Positions 1 through 9,144 of a stretch of DNA of 64,000 bases are shown piece by piece. The translations under genes were made by a program, and so were the position numbers. The stretch covers positions 124,001 to 188,000 of the forward strand of contig NZ_QXFO01000009.1 in NCBI RefSeq assembly GCF_003584105.1, written 5' to 3'. How positions within the stretch are numbered: the first letter of the stretch is position 1; each line of letters begins with the position of its first letter. The notes under the pieces were generated by a model. It did no database searches. It was not told the origin of the DNA and was given only the letters and a program-made list of their open reading frames with translations. The DNA is from Flagellimonas taeanensis. GTDB taxonomy: Bacteria; Bacteroidota; Bacteroidia; Flavobacteriales; Flavobacteriaceae.

Positions 1-1
1 C

Positions 2-202
2 AGTTTCCGACATTTCAACAAAGAGCCCGACAATTATACATGGTGGAGCTACAGGGCCAATGCCCGGGCCAACAACAAGGGCTGGCGGTTGGATTACGGC
101 ATGGTGGCAGAGCCTTTGGAGAGCAGGTTGAAGCGTTCGGTGATCCTATCCGAGGCTGTGCACAGCGACCATTGTCCCATTTTGTTGGAAGTGGAAAAAT
201 AA
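2..202 (+). CDS. xth: exodeoxyribonuclease III, C-terminal part (partial)
   Basis: The last 66 codons of an Xth/ExoA-type exonuclease III, cut by the left window edge. Visible are the conserved stretches YTWWSYRANAR, NKGWRLDY and the catalytic SDHCP near the C-terminus, where Asp and His belong to the metal-dependent phosphodiesterase site of the endonuclease/exonuclease/phosphatase family. The enzyme acts on apurinic sites and 3' blocked ends in base-excision repair. The reading frame begins at position 2 and stops with TAA at 202. Nothing upstream is visible, so start, operon and regulation cannot be judged. Confidence 0.9.
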   Translation, partial: SFRHFNKEPDNYTWWSYRANARANNKGWRLDYGMVAEPLESRLKRSVILSEAVHSDHCPILLEVEK

Positions 203-234
203 CCTTGGCTTAAAAGTCAATGTTTTGGTTTAGT

Positions 235-242
235 TACCTTTG
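235..242 (+). promoter_or_regulatory. -7 box TACCTTTG for the aldo/keto reductase
   Basis: Exact match to the Bacteroidota sigma-ABfr -7 consensus TAnnTTTG, about 20 nt before the ATG at 263. A second match, TAAATTTG, lies at 250-257 but is almost on top of the start codon. No convincing -33 TTG at the usual 19-nt spacing is seen. Confidence 0.5.
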
Positions 243-262
243 ACCGTCCTAAATTTGATATG

Positions 263-1303
263 ATGAAATACACCAGAATCCCACATACCGACATCCGAAT
301 AAGCAAAATATGCCTTGGCACCATGACTTGGGGCAGGCAGAACACCGAGGAAGAGGCCCATGAACAGATGGATTATGCCCTGGATCAAGGGGTGAATTTT
401 TTTGACACCGCAGAGCTCTATCCCATTCCCGCAAAGAAGGAACTTTATGCAGTGACCGAGGAATTTATTGGGAACTGGTTCAAAAAAACCGGGAACAGGG
501 ACAAAGTGGTATTGGGGTCCAAGATAGCGGGAAAAGGACATGCCGCTACGCATATCAGGAGCACTGGGTTCAGTAAGGAATCCATCATAAGTGCGGTGGA
601 AGGCAGCTTACAGCGGCTCCAAACGGATTATATCGACCTGTACCAACTGCATTGGCCCGAACGGAACACCAATTATTTTGGGCAACGGGGATTCAACGCA
701 CATATCATTGATGGTTGGGAGGACAATATCCACCAAGTTCTGGAGACCCTTCGTGATCTGATTGCCGAAGGAAAGATAAGGCATGTGGGCCTTTCCAACG
801 AAACACCATGGGGGACCATGCGGTTCTTGGAGGAGAGCAAAGTGCACAGGTCCCTGCCACGTATGTTGACCATCCAAAACCCTTATAACCTTTTGAACCG
901 TTTGTTCGAGGTGGGGCTTTCCGAAATTTCGACACGTGAAAAAATTGGATTGTTGGCCTATTCGCCCATGGCTTTTGGGGTACTCAGCGGAAAATATTTG
1001 ACCGAGATTCCCCCAAGAAAGGCAAGGGTTTCCCTTTTTCCCAATTACAATAGGTACAGTGGGGAAACCGCCACCCAAGCCACTGAGAAATATGCCCAAC
1101 TGGCCCAAGAACATGGGTTGAGCTTGGCGCAGATGTCGTTGGCCTTTGTGAACACCCGACCATTTTTAACGAGCAACATCATCGGGGCGACCAGTATGGA
1201 GCAGCTTGAGGAGAACATTGAGAGTATCGATGTGGACCTTTCGGATGAGGTGTTGGAAGGAATCGAGGCCATCCATAATGCTATTCCGAACCCAGCGCCA
1301 TAA
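263..1303 (+). CDS. Tas-like NADP(H)-dependent aldo/keto reductase
   Basis: A 346-residue aldo/keto reductase with a single TIM barrel. The N-terminus (MKYTRIPHTD...CLGTMTWG) and the segment after it resemble E. coli Tas closely, which favours the second of two adjacent ATGs (263 rather than 260). The catalytic tetrad is visible: Asp48 and Tyr53 in FFDTAELY, Lys87 in LGSKI, His130 in YQLHWP. The family reduces aldehydes and ketones with NADPH in the cytoplasm; the physiological substrate is not predictable. The gene is apparently monocistronic: it has its own promoter box, a hairpin follows it, and convergent radA comes next. Confidence 0.9.
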   Translation: MKYTRIPHTDIRISKICLGTMTWGRQNTEEEAHEQMDYALDQGVNFFDTAELYPIPAKKELYAVTEEFIGNWFKKTGNRDKVVLGSKIAGKGHAATHIRSTGFSKESIISAVEGSLQRLQTDYIDLYQLHWPERNTNYFGQRGFNAHIIDGWEDNIHQVLETLRDLIAEGKIRHVGLSNETPWGTMRFLEESKVHRSLPRMLTIQNPYNLLNRLFEVGLSEISTREKIGLLAYSPMAFGVLSGKYLTEIPPRKARVSLFPNYNRYSGETATQATEKYAQLAQEHGLSLAQMSLAFVNTRPFLTSNIIGATSMEQLEENIESIDVDLSDEVLEGIEAIHNAIPNPAP

Positions 1304-1327
1304 AATGTATAGTGAAACAACTAGTTT

Positions 1328-1368
1328 CTTCAATCATTTTGTGTTCTTCAGAATGAATGAAGTTTTTC
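1328..1368 (+). terminator. hairpin terminator after the aldo/keto reductase
   Basis: Arms CTTCAATCATT (1328-1338) and AATGAATGAAG (1352-1362) pair with one mismatch and are followed by TTTTT. It lies between convergent genes. The AT-rich stem makes it a moderate candidate. Confidence 0.5.
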
Positions 1369-1439
1369 TATGGGCAGTGAACAAGTTTCAAGTTCAAGAG
1401 CAAAAGTATTCGTGACCATTCGTGAAATTTGTGTCTATA

Positions 1440-2801
1440 TCACCCAAACAGGGCACTCACCACATCCTCGATTTTGGAAACCTTACGGATTTGGATGCCT
1501 GTATTTTTCAGACCGATTTTATTGTTTTTGGAAACAAAAATGGTGGAGAAACCTAGTTTTTCGGCTTCCAGAATACGTTGGTCCACACGTTGCACCGGAC
1601 GGATTTCCCCAGCAAGGCCCACTTCCGCAGCAAAACAGATGCCCTTTTCAATAGGGATATCGGCATTGCTGGACAATATAGCGGCCATAACGGCAAGGTC
1701 AATGGCGGGATCGTCTACCGAAATGCCCCCGGTGATGTTCAAAAAGACATCTTTGGCGGCCAATTTAAATCCTGCCCGTTTTTCAAGAACGGCCAAGAGC
1801 ATGTTCAAGCGTTTGGCATTGAACCCGGTTGCGGAACGTTGTGGAGTTCCATAAACCGCAGTGCTTACCAACGCCTGAATTTCTATCAACAACGGACGCA
1901 TGCCTTCTACGGTGGCGGCAATGGCAGTTCCGCTGAGGTCTTCCTGATTTTTGGAAATCAATACTTCGGAGGGATTGTTCACCTCCCTCAACCCACTTCC
2001 CTGCATTTCGTAAATACCGAGTTCTGCCGTGGAACCAAAGCGGTTTTTTAGCGAACGAAGGATTCGGTAGACGTAATTGCGGTCACCTTCAAATTGCAAG
2101 ACAGTATCTACCATGTGCTCCAAAATTTTTGGTCCGGCTATGGTTCCGTCTTTGGTGATGTGTCCCACCAGAATCACCGGGGTGTGACTTTCCTTGGCGA
2201 ATTTGATGAGTTCGGCGGCACATTCACGGATTTGCGAAATGCTCCCTGCAGCGGATTCAATATAATCGGTATGCAGGGTCTGGATGGAATCGATGACCAC
2301 TAGATCGGGTTCCAAGGCGCCGATTTGCTGAAAAATGTTTTGAGTCTTGGTTTCGGTGAGGATGTAGCAGTTTTCGCTATTGGGTTGAATACGGTCGGCA
2401 CGCATTTTGATCTGTCGCTGGCTTTCCTCACCGGAAACATAAAGGGTTTTGTACGGCAGTTTTAAGGCAATCTGCAACAATAGGGTACTTTTTCCAATGC
2501 CAGGTTCGCCTCCCAATAAGGTCAATGAACCAGGGACCAATCCCCCACCTAGAACACGGTTGAACTCTTGGTCCAAGGTATCCAGTCGAAGTTCTTTCTC
2601 ATGGGTGATTTCGGAAACACGAAGGGGTTTGCTGGCCTGCTTTACCGATGAGATATCGGTTTTCCAACTCCTTTTTTCTTCCTTCTGTACCACTTCTTCC
2701 ACAACAGTGTTCCATTCCTTGCAGGAGGAACATTGGCCTACCCATTTGGCATATTGGGTGCCGCAGTTTTGGCAAAAAAAAGCTGTTTTGGTCTTGGCCA
2801 T
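1440..2801 (-). CDS. radA: DNA repair protein RadA/Sms
   Basis: RadA, 453 residues, normal family length. An N-terminal zinc finger uses Cys10, Cys13, Cys24 and Cys27. The RecA-like ATPase follows, with Walker A GGEPGIGKST at residues 97-106 and the RadA-specific KNRFG motif near residue 255. A C-terminal Lon-protease-like domain completes the architecture (GISVDDPAIDLAVMAAILSS region). RadA is a hexameric helicase that promotes branch migration in recombinational repair. The ATG at 2801 opens exactly on the zinc-finger N-terminus. A 7/8 -7 box, TATCTTTA, lies on the minus strand at 2822-2829. The gene is separated from the downstream-located esterase operon by about 120 bp and seems independently transcribed. 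Confidence 0.97.
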   Translation of the reverse strand: MAKTKTAFFCQNCGTQYAKWVGQCSSCKEWNTVVEEVVQKEEKRSWKTDISSVKQASKPLRVSEITHEKELRLDTLDQEFNRVLGGGLVPGSLTLLGGEPGIGKSTLLLQIALKLPYKTLYVSGEESQRQIKMRADRIQPNSENCYILTETKTQNIFQQIGALEPDLVVIDSIQTLHTDYIESAAGSISQIRECAAELIKFAKESHTPVILVGHITKDGTIAGPKILEHMVDTVLQFEGDRNYVYRILRSLKNRFGSTAELGIYEMQGSGLREVNNPSEVLISKNQEDLSGTAIAATVEGMRPLLIEIQALVSTAVYGTPQRSATGFNAKRLNMLLAVLEKRAGFKLAAKDVFLNITGGISVDDPAIDLAVMAAILSSNADIPIEKGICFAAEVGLAGEIRPVQRVDQRILEAEKLGFSTIFVSKNNKIGLKNTGIQIRKVSKIEDVVSALFG

Positions 2802-2923
2802 TCCTTGAATTGGTGAAGGCCTAAAGATATGGATTTAGATGGATGATTGGACCATTGGATTTTTGGATTGCTTGATTTTTGGAGCATTTTTTCCAACGCT
2901 CTAATTATCCAAGAATTTAAAGA

Positions 2924-4069
2924 TCAATAGCCAAAATCTGCTTTAAGGGCATCTATTTTTTCAAGGGCCATGTCTTTGGTCAAGAAGTCGATCTCCTGCA
3001 TTTGGAATGCTTTTTCGAAAGTTTTGAACGCTTTTTTGGGCTCCCCGATCTCTTCGTAATATTCTCCCTCAAAATAGAAGCCCATCATAGTGTCGGGATA
3101 TTCTTTTTTGCAGAGCTCGGCCAAAGGTTTCAGGGATTCGTAATCTTCCTTTTTCCTGCAAGCGGCATAAATGGCCATGATATCGTTGAGTTCCACAGGT
3201 TTTTGGAAGCCAAACAGTTTTTCTATGGTGCTGTACCGGTTTTCCAAATAGTTGAACACGGGTTCTTCGGAGGTCAATATCTCCGACTTGTATTCGGCAG
3301 GACTGATGGGCCGGAATATTTTAAAGACATTGTCAAATGCCTTTCCAATGCCATAGGCCGCGATGGACGAATGGTCGGCACTTTCATATTCATCAAAGAA
3401 ATAGTGCAGGTTTTCCTTGGTGATGGAATTGATGCTGTGGTTCATTTGAAGGATACGTTGCCTATCGTCCGAGGGTTCTTTCTCGACAATCAGGTTGTAG
3501 AAGATCACTTGCTCGAGTGCCGAAAGGCGTTCGGGGACCCGGTTCTCCATTTCTGTGGCCAAGGTGGGCGATATGCTCACATAGGAATTGAATAGCGAAC
3601 GGTCCTTGAACAGGTAATAGTTGCCAAAATTGGCGGTGATGTCATACCCCACGAACATTTTGAAAGGGGCAATGTTGTAGCTGGTCTCCAAATAAGGGAT
3701 AAGCTCCGTGCCCAGAAACTCATAGAACATTTTTCCCTTGTCGGAAGGGAGTCCCGAGAATTCTTCATGGGCGCAATCTTCCAATCGGATATCGTTCTCG
3801 GCCTGGCCCACACCTACCACGATTACCTGGGGCATGCGATCCAAACGGCTTTGGAACTTGGCATTGACCACCACAAGGTCAAAAAGGTACTCGGCGTCCA
3901 GCACGACCAGCAACGGGTATTTTTTTTCTTCGGAATAGTCCTCGGGAAAATAGTAGGAGACATTTCTTCTTTCCTGAAGTTTGAAGGATTCGAAGATCTC
4001 CTGTTTGACCTGGGCGCCAACATTGAAGCACACCAAGCCCAACAATAGGAATTGTAGTTTTTTGTTCAT
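2924..4069 (-). CDS. esterase-fold protein with TPR-like tail, nucleophile Ser replaced
   Basis: A 381-residue protein with an N-terminal signal peptide (about residues 1-19, cleavage after VGA). Residues 25-270 resemble the putative esterase / esterase D-like alpha/beta hydrolase family. The region from about 285 to 375 looks like TPR helices (AELCKKEYPDTMMGFYFEGEYYEEIGEPKKAFKTF region). The nucleophile elbow, normally G-x-S-x-x, reads VGYDITANFG, so Asp143 stands where Ser is expected; catalysis by the usual triad is therefore doubtful. It is the last gene of the panC-panD-flippase operon, 24 nt after the flippase gene. Probably periplasmic. A siderophore or ester substrate cannot be inferred from context. 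Confidence 0.75.
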   Translation of the reverse strand: MNKKLQFLLLGLVCFNVGAQVKQEIFESFKLQERRNVSYYFPEDYSEEKKYPLLVVLDAEYLFDLVVVNAKFQSRLDRMPQVIVVGVGQAENDIRLEDCAHEEFSGLPSDKGKMFYEFLGTELIPYLETSYNIAPFKMFVGYDITANFGNYYLFKDRSLFNSYVSISPTLATEMENRVPERLSALEQVIFYNLIVEKEPSDDRQRILQMNHSINSITKENLHYFFDEYESADHSSIAAYGIGKAFDNVFKIFRPISPAEYKSEILTSEEPVFNYLENRYSTIEKLFGFQKPVELNDIMAIYAACRKKEDYESLKPLAELCKKEYPDTMMGFYFEGEYYEEIGEPKKAFKTFEKAFQMQEIDFLTKDMALEKIDALKADFGY

Positions 4070-4093
4070 TGGTTAAGTTTTGTGCGGCTAGGG

Positions 4094-5059
4094 TTACCGA
4101 TTTCTATTCAATAACGGTAATACGATGAAGGATATTGTGCCGAAAACGACCACCATGAGGGTCTGCGCGATCCACATAATCCACCCAAAGGCATCCCCGG
4201 AAACAGAGCTGACGCCAAAGATGCCCAAGGCCGCACTCACAGCGATGGGGTAGAGGCCGATTCCACCATTGGTGGTGGACATGGCAAAGGCACCGGCCAC
4301 AAAGGCGACCAAAAGCTCACTGAGAGAAAGGGAGGTGGTCTCGGCCACGGTATGTTTTATCACCCAGAACATGCCCACATAGGCAACCCATATGAAGAGT
4401 GTGTGGAAGATGAACGGCCATTTTTTCTTCATTTTGAAAAGGCTGAGCACGCCGTCCAAAAGTCCGTTGAGGAATGTTTTCAGTTTGCTGGCAAAGGGTG
4501 ATTTGGATTTTCGGATGATGTAGGTGGCCAAAAACAGACCGACGATTCCCACCAACAAAATACCAATGGCGCCTATGATATTCACCCCTTTTTCTTCCAA
4601 AAAAGCAAGGATGATATCCGTTTGCAATACCAAGGTGACCATCACGATGAGCAAGAGCATCAACAAATCGATGACCCTTTCGGAGACGATGGTGCCAAAT
4701 CCTTTTTCAAAAGGCACTCTTTCATAGGTGGTCAGTGCTGTGGCCCTTAGGATCTCCCCGGAACGTGGTATCCCCAAATTTGCAAAATAGGAGATTAGGA
4801 CAATCAAGATACTGTTCAGCGTCTTTGGCCTGTAACCAAGAGGCTCTAGAAGGTATTTCCAGCGGATGGCCCTGGAGATATGACTAAGGATGGCCATGAC
4901 CACGGATACGGTGACCCAAAACGGGCTGGCGTTGGAAATGTAATGGATGATCTGTTTGCGCTCTTCGGGTGTGGTGGAACTGTAGGAATACCAGACCAAG
5001 AACAGCCCAAAGGCTATGGGGACACCTATTTTGAGAAATTTTTTCAGGGAGCTGCCCAA
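4094..5059 (-). CDS. UPF0104 / lysylphosphatidylglycerol synthase TM-region family protein
   Basis: A 321-residue integral membrane protein with about eight hydrophobic segments and the family signature regions RAIRWKYLLEPLGYRP, ANLGIPRSGEILRATAL and TTNGGIGLYPIAVSAALG. It matches the YbhN/AglD-like flippase family (the membrane half of MprF, without the lysyl transferase). Members are thought to move lipid-linked molecules across the inner membrane; the substrate here is unknown. Its ATG is 2 nt after the panD stop, so translation is probably coupled. Flavobacterial genomes often keep this gene beside panD, but no functional link to pantothenate is established. Confidence 0.85.
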   Translation of the reverse strand: MGSSLKKFLKIGVPIAFGLFLVWYSYSSTTPEERKQIIHYISNASPFWVTVSVVMAILSHISRAIRWKYLLEPLGYRPKTLNSILIVLISYFANLGIPRSGEILRATALTTYERVPFEKGFGTIVSERVIDLLMLLLIVMVTLVLQTDIILAFLEEKGVNIIGAIGILLVGIVGLFLATYIIRKSKSPFASKLKTFLNGLLDGVLSLFKMKKKWPFIFHTLFIWVAYVGMFWVIKHTVAETTSLSLSELLVAFVAGAFAMSTTNGGIGLYPIAVSAALGIFGVSSVSGDAFGWIMWIAQTLMVVVFGTISFIVLPLLNRNR

Positions 5060-5061
5060 AA

Positions 5062-5412
5062 CTAGTTCAGTAGATTGGTGGCCTCGTTCGGGAAGACCAA
5101 CGCAGGGTTGAATGCCTTTGCTTCCTCAATGTCCATCCAGGCGTAGGTGATGAGGATGAGTACGTCGCCCACGGCCACTTTCCGGGCTGCGGCACCGTTT
5201 AGGGTGAGTTCGCCAGACCCCCTAGGTCCGGGGATGGCGTAGGTCTCCAACCGTTCACCATTGTTGTTGTTGACGATCTGCACTTTCTCGCCCCTGATGA
5301 TGTTGGCTGCGTCCATAAGGTCTTCGTCAATGGTGATGCTGCCTATGTAGTTTAGGTCGGCCCCAGTGACTTTTACCCTATGGATTTTTGATTTTACAAC
5401 TTCTACTTGCAT
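5062..5412 (-). CDS. panD: aspartate 1-decarboxylase
   Basis: PanD, 116 residues, a pyruvoyl-dependent enzyme that makes beta-alanine from L-aspartate for pantothenate and CoA synthesis. The self-cleavage site is Gly24-Ser25 in YIGSITID; Ser25 becomes the pyruvoyl group. The conserved K9-x-K-I-H-R start, [12 protein letters not shown] and [11 protein letters not shown] segments are present. Starts 12 nt after panC stops and is followed almost immediately by the flippase gene, so all are likely one transcript. Confidence 0.97.
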   Translation of the reverse strand: MQVEVVKSKIHRVKVTGADLNYIGSITIDEDLMDAANIIRGEKVQIVNNNNGERLETYAIPGPRGSGELTLNGAAARKVAVGDVLILITYAWMDIEEAKAFNPALVFPNEATNLLN

Positions 5413-5424
5413 GGTGCAAAATTA

Positions 5425-6273
5425 TCAATTCAATCTTAGATTATCAATTAAGCGTACGCCATCGGCATAAACGGCAATGAATGCCCTATATTTTTGGTCG
5501 TTCTGTTTTTTCAGCATGGGTGTCAGCGTGTTCTCATCGGCTATCTCAAAATACTCCAAGTTGAACACGGGATTTTTCCCAAATTCCGATTTTACCCAGT
5601 GCCGGATGCTACTTGCACTTTCCGTGCCAAATTTTGATTTGGCGGCCAGTAGCGTTTCATAGATCAGGCCAGCTTCTTCCTTGGTCGTTTCGGAGAGGCG
5701 TTCATTACGGGAACTCTTGGCCAATCCGTTGGGTTCCCGTTCTATAGGGCAGCCAATGATGGCATAGGGCAGTTTTTTGATCTGCACCATTTTACGGATG
5801 ATCTGTAGCTGCTGGAAATCCTTTTCGCCAAAATAAGCCTTATCGGGGGAGACGGTCCTCAACAAAAGCTCTACAATGGTGCCGACACCATTGAAATGCC
5901 CTGCCCGGAACTCGCCCTCCATCACCTTGTCCAGACCGTCGAACTCATAGGATTGTGATTTCACGGACTTGCCATAGATCTCATCAATGGATGGTGCGAA
6001 GACGATGATTTGATCGGATTCCTTTTGCAACAGTTCCACATCCCTTTCCAAACTCCTGGGATATTTTTCCAGATCGTCCTTTTTGTCAAATTGGGTGGGG
6101 TTCACAAAAATACTGACCACTACCAATCCATTCTCGGAAAGCGCCTTTTTTACCAAAGAGACATGCCCCGTGTGAAGTGCCCCCATAGTGGGCACGAGGC
6201 CGATGGAGATGTTTTTTTTTCTCTCGTCCTGTAAGAAGGAAACAAGCTCCTTTTTGCGGTCGAATATGTGCAT
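5425..6273 (-). CDS. panC: pantothenate synthetase
   Basis: PanC, which condenses pantoate and beta-alanine with ATP. Landmarks are VPTMGALHTGH (HIGH-like nucleotide motif), YFGEKDFQQL and SSRNERLS (KMSKS-like). The longest frame begins at an ATG at 6285, but the -7 box at 6293-6300 would leave almost no leader. The second ATG at 6273 (MHIFDRKKEL) gives an N-terminus of the same length as E. coli PanC and is preferred; the product is then 282 residues. First gene of a minus-strand operon with panD, divergent from the GT5-like gene with only about 100 bp between start codons. Confidence 0.95.
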   Translation of the reverse strand: MHIFDRKKELVSFLQDERKKNISIGLVPTMGALHTGHVSLVKKALSENGLVVVSIFVNPTQFDKKDDLEKYPRSLERDVELLQKESDQIIVFAPSIDEIYGKSVKSQSYEFDGLDKVMEGEFRAGHFNGVGTIVELLLRTVSPDKAYFGEKDFQQLQIIRKMVQIKKLPYAIIGCPIEREPNGLAKSSRNERLSETTKEEAGLIYETLLAAKSKFGTESASSIRHWVKSEFGKNPVFNLEYFEIADENTLTPMLKKQNDQKYRAFIAVYADGVRLIDNLRLN

Positions 6274-6292
6274 GGCGACATTCAAGAGCGTG

Positions 6293-6300
6293 CAAAAATA
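6293..6300 (-). promoter_or_regulatory. -7 box TATTTTTG of the panC operon
   Basis: Exact TAnnTTTG match on the minus strand (plus-strand CAAAAATA). It argues for the panC start at 6273. It lies only about 32 bp from the divergent box at 6332-6339, so the two promoters probably share upstream sequence. Confidence 0.6.
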
Positions 6301-6331
6301 CTATAAATACTGGTAATCAGCATAATTTTTG

Positions 6332-6339
6332 TACTTTTG
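6332..6339 (+). promoter_or_regulatory. -7 box TACTTTTG of the GT5-like gene
   Basis: Exact TAnnTTTG match about 37 nt before the ATG at 6376. It overlaps the first codons of a longer possible frame beginning at 6337, which makes that longer start unlikely. Confidence 0.6.
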
Positions 6340-6375
6340 CAGCTACGTTTTTCAGATAAACAAAAGAAAGTGTTT

Positions 6376-7185
6376 ATGAATGGTAAAAAGATATTGTTTG
6401 TATCTTCTGAATTAGTTCCATACCTCCCAGAGAATCCAGTTTCCTTAATGTCGTACGAAGCACCGAGAATGGTGAACAGCAATGGGGGGCAAATACGCAT
6501 TTTCATGCCAAGATATGGAAATATCAATGAAAGAAGGCATCAATTGCATGAAGTCATACGCTTATCGGGGATGAACTTGGTCATAAATGACATGGACATG
6601 CCCCTGATCATCAAGGTGGCGTCCATTCCAAGGGAACGTATCCAGGTCTATTTCATAGACAACGAGGAATATTTTAAACGAAAGGCGACTTTCAAGGATT
6701 CGGAAGGGAAGCTGTTTCCTGACAATGACGAACGCGCCATCTTTTTTGCCAAGGGGGTGGTGGAAACCGTCAAAAAGTTGAACTGGTCGCCAGATATCAT
6801 CCATGTGCATGGTTGGATGGCCTCCCTGTTGCCCCTATACCTCAGGAAATACTATGCCGACGAGCCTTTGTTCGCCGACAGCAAGATTGTCACATCGGTC
6901 TATGGAAAGGGATATGACGGGGAGCTGGACAGTGAGATGATCAACAAGATTTCCTTCGATGGGATAGACAAGAGTGATATTTCATACCTATCCAATCCCG
7001 ACTATAATAATTTGTTAAAGGTTGCCGTAGATTATTCCGATGCCGTTATTTTAGCCTCGGAGGAGATGTCGGAGGATCTGAAGGACCATATAGCCAATCT
7101 TTCCAAACCCGTACTGCCCTATGTTTCGCTTCAGGAAGCAGAAGAGGCATACACAAATTTCTATAAAACGGAGGTTTTAAAATAA
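6376..7185 (+). CDS. glycogen/starch synthase N-terminal-domain-like protein, catalytic motif absent
   Basis: A 269-residue protein matching only the N-terminal Rossmann half (GT5 domain) of glycogen synthase: [52 protein letters not shown]. Full-length enzymes have about 480 residues and a second Rossmann half that binds ADP-glucose; this is absent. The K-x-G-G-L motif that normally follows SSE.aP is also missing: the sequence there is [16 protein letters not shown]. It is thus unlikely to be a working glycogen synthase and may be a binding or regulatory protein. The ATG at 6376 follows the promoter box; DUF4270 follows 5 nt after its stop, so the two are probably co-transcribed. Confidence 0.8.
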   Translation: MNGKKILFVSSELVPYLPENPVSLMSYEAPRMVNSNGGQIRIFMPRYGNINERRHQLHEVIRLSGMNLVINDMDMPLIIKVASIPRERIQVYFIDNEEYFKRKATFKDSEGKLFPDNDERAIFFAKGVVETVKKLNWSPDIIHVHGWMASLLPLYLRKYYADEPLFADSKIVTSVYGKGYDGELDSEMINKISFDGIDKSDISYLSNPDYNNLLKVAVDYSDAVILASEEMSEDLKDHIANLSKPVLPYVSLQEAEEAYTNFYKTEVLK

Positions 7186-7190
7186 ATTGC

Positions 7191-9014
7191 ATGAGATTTT
7201 CCAGAATCATTAAAGTTTCAACCTTGGTTGGGACTTTGTTTCTACTGATAGCTTCTTGTGAAGACGAGCTGAACACCATTGGAGAAGGTGTTGTTGGAGG
7301 AGAGCCCTTTAATACAGGAAAGGTCGAATATGGGGTGTTTGCCTACAACAAGGGCATAACCGCCGTCCAGACCAATAGGTTGCCACTGTACCAATTGGGA
7401 ACGTTTACCGACCCTATATATGGAAAAAGAACGGCCAGCATTATTTCCCAGGTCACTTTGACCACTGAGAACCCCACTTTTGGGGACCTTACACAGGCAG
7501 CCGAGGACAATGCAGATTCTGACGACAGTGCATCCACGGTCAAGGAAAATGAAACTGTTAAGGAGGTCTATCTCTACATCCCTTTTCAGTTGCCACCTTC
7601 TGGGGACAGCGACGGTGACGGGGTAGACGATGAGTTTGAAGAAGGAGAGGATGTCAACGATCCCAACTCTGATTGGGACGGTGACGGTGTGACGGACAAT
7701 CAGGAAAGGGTCATAGGCTCTGACCCATTTGACCCTAACGAGGATGGTACAGGGGACGATTTTGTGGCCAACAACTTTGTCAGGCGATATGATTTGGACA
7801 GCATATACGGGGATAGGACAGCAACCTTTAATTTGAGTGTTTCCCGCTCCAACTATTTTCTAAGAAATTTGGATCCTAATTCTGGCTTTCAGGAAGCGCA
7901 AGAGTACTATTCCAACCATGATTTTTCTGGTTTTATCGGAGAACTTATTGCCAATGAGGAAGTCACCATTAGCAATGAGGATATCATCGTATCCTATAAG
8001 GATGATGACCCGGATACCGACGTTGATGAATCCAATCAAATAGAGACTAAATTGACCCCGGGAATCCGTATCCCGCTGAGCAACGAATTTTTCCAGACCA
8101 ACCTTTTGGATATGGAAGGAAAGCCAGAATTGCTGAACCAATCCAATTTCAGGAATTTTTTCAGGGGCATCCACCTTTCCGGAACAAACATGGAAGAACT
8201 CATGTTCCTGTTGGATATTACCAGGGCCACCATAACGGTCACCTATGAATACCAAGACTACGATACGGAAGAGGAGACCGTCGTAACTGCCGAAAGGGAT
8301 TTTGTGCTTGGGCTGATGATGAACACCAACAATGGTGTTTCAGGCAATGCTGTAAATGTCTTTGAAAATGAGGCCTTTCCAGCGGATGTTGCCAGTGCAC
8401 TGGACAATGGGGAGAATGCACCAAGAATATATGTAAAAGGAGGGGCCACGTTGACAGAGATCAGACTTTTTGACGAATTGGAAAACGAGGGGTCCCAACT
8501 CATCGATCAGGTAAGGGCCAACAATTGGATCATCAACGAGGCCAATCTGGTATTTTATGTGGACAGGGAAACCTTGGATAATTCGGGCGGAACCGTGGAA
8601 GAACCACCAAGATTGTACCTTTTCAATGCTGAGACCGGTTTTCCATTGTACAACACGGCCAATGAGGCAAATACGCCGAACACTACGCCAAACCCATTGA
8701 ATTACTACACCAACCACGATGGTGTCATACAGAAGGAAAGCGGGAAAGGTATAAAGTACACCATACGGATAACGGAGCACATCAACAACATCATTGTTCG
8801 GGATTCATCCAATGCCAAATTGGCCCTTACATTGACATCCAATATCTCATTCCCCAATATTCAAGAAGCGGTGGGTAATGTGTCCAATGCGGTGGACTAT
8901 CCCGTGATGTCTGCTGTTAGCCCCTTGGGGACAGTGCTCTATGGAAGCAATGTGGCTCCGGGAGAAGAAGGGAAGAAACTAAAACTTGAGATTTTCTACA
9001 CCGAGGCCAATTGA
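7191..9014 (+). CDS. DUF4270 lipoprotein with calcium-binding TSP3-like insert
   Basis: A 607-residue lipoprotein: a hydrophobic signal ends in LLIASC, with Cys23 as lipidation site. [17 protein letters not shown] and the barrel-like remainder match the Bacteroidota family DUF4270. Residues about 137-187 carry acidic repeats ([34 protein letters not shown]) of the thrombospondin type 3 kind, which bind Ca2+. Function unknown; probably anchored at the outer membrane or cell surface. Follows the GT5-like gene by 5 nt and precedes glmS, an arrangement I associate with flavobacterial genomes. Family assignment is good, the role is open. Confidence 0.85.
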   Translation: MRFSRIIKVSTLVGTLFLLIASCEDELNTIGEGVVGGEPFNTGKVEYGVFAYNKGITAVQTNRLPLYQLGTFTDPIYGKRTASIISQVTLTTENPTFGDLTQAAEDNADSDDSASTVKENETVKEVYLYIPFQLPPSGDSDGDGVDDEFEEGEDVNDPNSDWDGDGVTDNQERVIGSDPFDPNEDGTGDDFVANNFVRRYDLDSIYGDRTATFNLSVSRSNYFLRNLDPNSGFQEAQEYYSNHDFSGFIGELIANEEVTISNEDIIVSYKDDDPDTDVDESNQIETKLTPGIRIPLSNEFFQTNLLDMEGKPELLNQSNFRNFFRGIHLSGTNMEELMFLLDITRATITVTYEYQDYDTEEETVVTAERDFVLGLMMNTNNGVSGNAVNVFENEAFPADVASALDNGENAPRIYVKGGATLTEIRLFDELENEGSQLIDQVRANNWIINEANLVFYVDRETLDNSGGTVEEPPRLYLFNAETGFPLYNTANEANTPNTTPNPLNYYTNHDGVIQKESGKGIKYTIRITEHINNIIVRDSSNAKLALTLTSNISFPNIQEAVGNVSNAVDYPVMSAVSPLGTVLYGSNVAPGEEGKKLKLEIFYTEAN

Positions 9015-9091
9015 TGGCTACCACTTGAAGAAGATTTTTGGGTGTTCATCGTTTTAACGTAACGAATACATGGATTTTGGTCAAGAGATTT

Positions 9092-9099
9092 TAAATTTG
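9092..9099 (+). promoter_or_regulatory. -7 box TAAATTTG of glmS
   Basis: Exact TAnnTTTG match in the 130-bp gap before glmS, 45 nt before its ATG. No clear -33 TTG at the standard spacing. Confidence 0.5.
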
Positions 9100-9144
9100 A
9101 TGGCCGCTAACCCCCAATAGTGGACTTTAACTAAAAAAAATCTT

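Noticed and set aside
1384..1440. ATTCGTGACC and ATTCGTGAAA direct repeat between the aldo/keto reductase and radA
   Set aside because: Two short copies only, AT-rich intergenic DNA; not enough for a CRISPR or a defined repeat family from this window alone.
1440..1854. Open frames on the plus strand at the 3' end of radA
   Set aside because: They are fully antisense to radA and have no family match.
9015..9144. Possible glmS ribozyme before glmS
   Set aside because: None of the conserved ribozyme core sequence is visible and the leader is too short; glmS ribozymes are mainly known from Firmicutes.
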